From contig JAKOSZ010000303.1 in assembly GCA_029776555.1 (NCBI GenBank), positions 1-5,366 of the forward strand: a DNA stretch of 5,366 nucleotides, written 5' to 3'. Origin of the DNA: Bacillota bacterium. GTDB lineage: Bacteria > Bacillota > Clostridia > Acetivibrionales > JAKOSZ01. The stretch's first letter is position 1. Each line of letters starts with the position of its first letter. The notes under the pieces were generated by a model that was not told where the DNA came from, did no database searches, and saw only the letters and a list, made by a program, of their open reading frames with translations. Both the position numbers and the translations under genes were made by a program. This document shows, one piece after another, positions 5,264 to 5,366 of the stretch.

Positions 5264-5305
5264 AGACAGAGAACCGTTCCCATGTCTATAGGGACTATCT
5301 CCTTG
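5264..5305 (-). repeat. Repeat-family copy with a possible facing partner
   Basis: AGACA (5264-5268) and TGTCT (5283-5287) flank the core GAGAACCGTTCCCA, a clear family member. Directly after it, ATAGGGACTATCTCCTTG (5288-5305) looks like a worn copy in the other orientation, which would make a facing pair. The second half is uncertain. Confidence 0.5.
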
Positions 5306-5313
5306 AAACTATT

Positions 5314-5336
5314 ACACTGGAACCACTCCTTTGTGT
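5314..5336 (-). repeat. Repeat-family copy, inverted
   Basis: ACAC (5314-5317) and GTGT (5333-5336) flank GGAACCACTCCTTT, matching GGAACCGTCCCTTT with two substitutions. It is the last visible member of the family before the window ends. Confidence 0.45.
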
Positions 5337-5366
5337 TGCACATTTGCATTTATTGGTATAATAACA

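Larger units (their letters stand above)
4985..5366. other. Non-coding stretch at the right edge, repeat-bearing
   Basis: Apart from the PHP-gene promoter (5016-5044) and the repeats at 5234-5336, no feature is supported. A 66-codon minus-strand frame (5149-5349) runs across three repeat copies, lacks a ribosome binding site, and resembles no family I know, so it is not called. The stretch may include decayed sequence, but I recognise no parent gene. Confidence 0.5.

Noticed and set aside
5234..5336. Possible CRISPR-like array
   Set aside because: The repeats are short, divergent and in mixed orientation, spacers are not uniform, and no cas gene is present.
5149..5349. 66-codon minus-strand frame at the right edge
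   Set aside because: It has no ribosome binding site, crosses three repeat copies, and its translation resembles no known family.

Overview
The window looks like a chromosomal segment of a low-to-mid-GC Gram-positive bacterium (Firmicutes), most likely an anaerobic clostridial or Peptococcaceae-type organism. The evidence is the gene order rpsF-ssb-rpsR, strong AGGAGG-type ribosome binding sites, sigma-A-like promoters, a monofunctional prephenate dehydratase, and degenerate GGGGACGGTTC repeats of a kind I recall from anaerobic Firmicutes genomes. The genus is a guess; the sequence alone does not settle it.

Left part (1-2114, all on the minus strand). A promoter at 2086-2114 drives the ribosomal/replication operon rpsF (bS6), ssb and rpsR (bS18). 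The roughly 70-nt leader folds as expected for the bS6:bS18 autoregulatory leader: a hairpin, an unpaired CCG just before the Shine-Dalgarno, and an upstream strand able to pair with the Shine-Dalgarno. A hairpin at 857-882 probably ends this operon. Beyond it lies pheA, prephenate dehydratase, on the same strand; it runs off the left edge and lacks only its extreme C-terminus.

Middle part (2115-3622). A divergent intergenic region leads to manA, a class I mannose-6-phosphate isomerase on the plus strand with an intact zinc site. Its end is followed by a GGGACGGTTC repeat and then a strong hairpin shared with the convergent gene beyond it.

Right part (3623-5366). There are two minus-strand genes, separated and flanked by long non-coding stretches. 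One encodes a 64-residue tryptophan-rich protein of unknown function. The other encodes a complete PHP-family metal-dependent phosphoesterase with its own near-consensus promoter. The non-coding DNA here holds several copies, in both orientations, of one short palindromic repeat family. A facing pair just after the PHP gene probably acts as its terminator.

Most of the window is ordinary housekeeping sequence. The points most worth a second look are the rpsF leader, the dispersed repeat family and the small tryptophan-rich protein. I did not find a convincing new multi-gene system.
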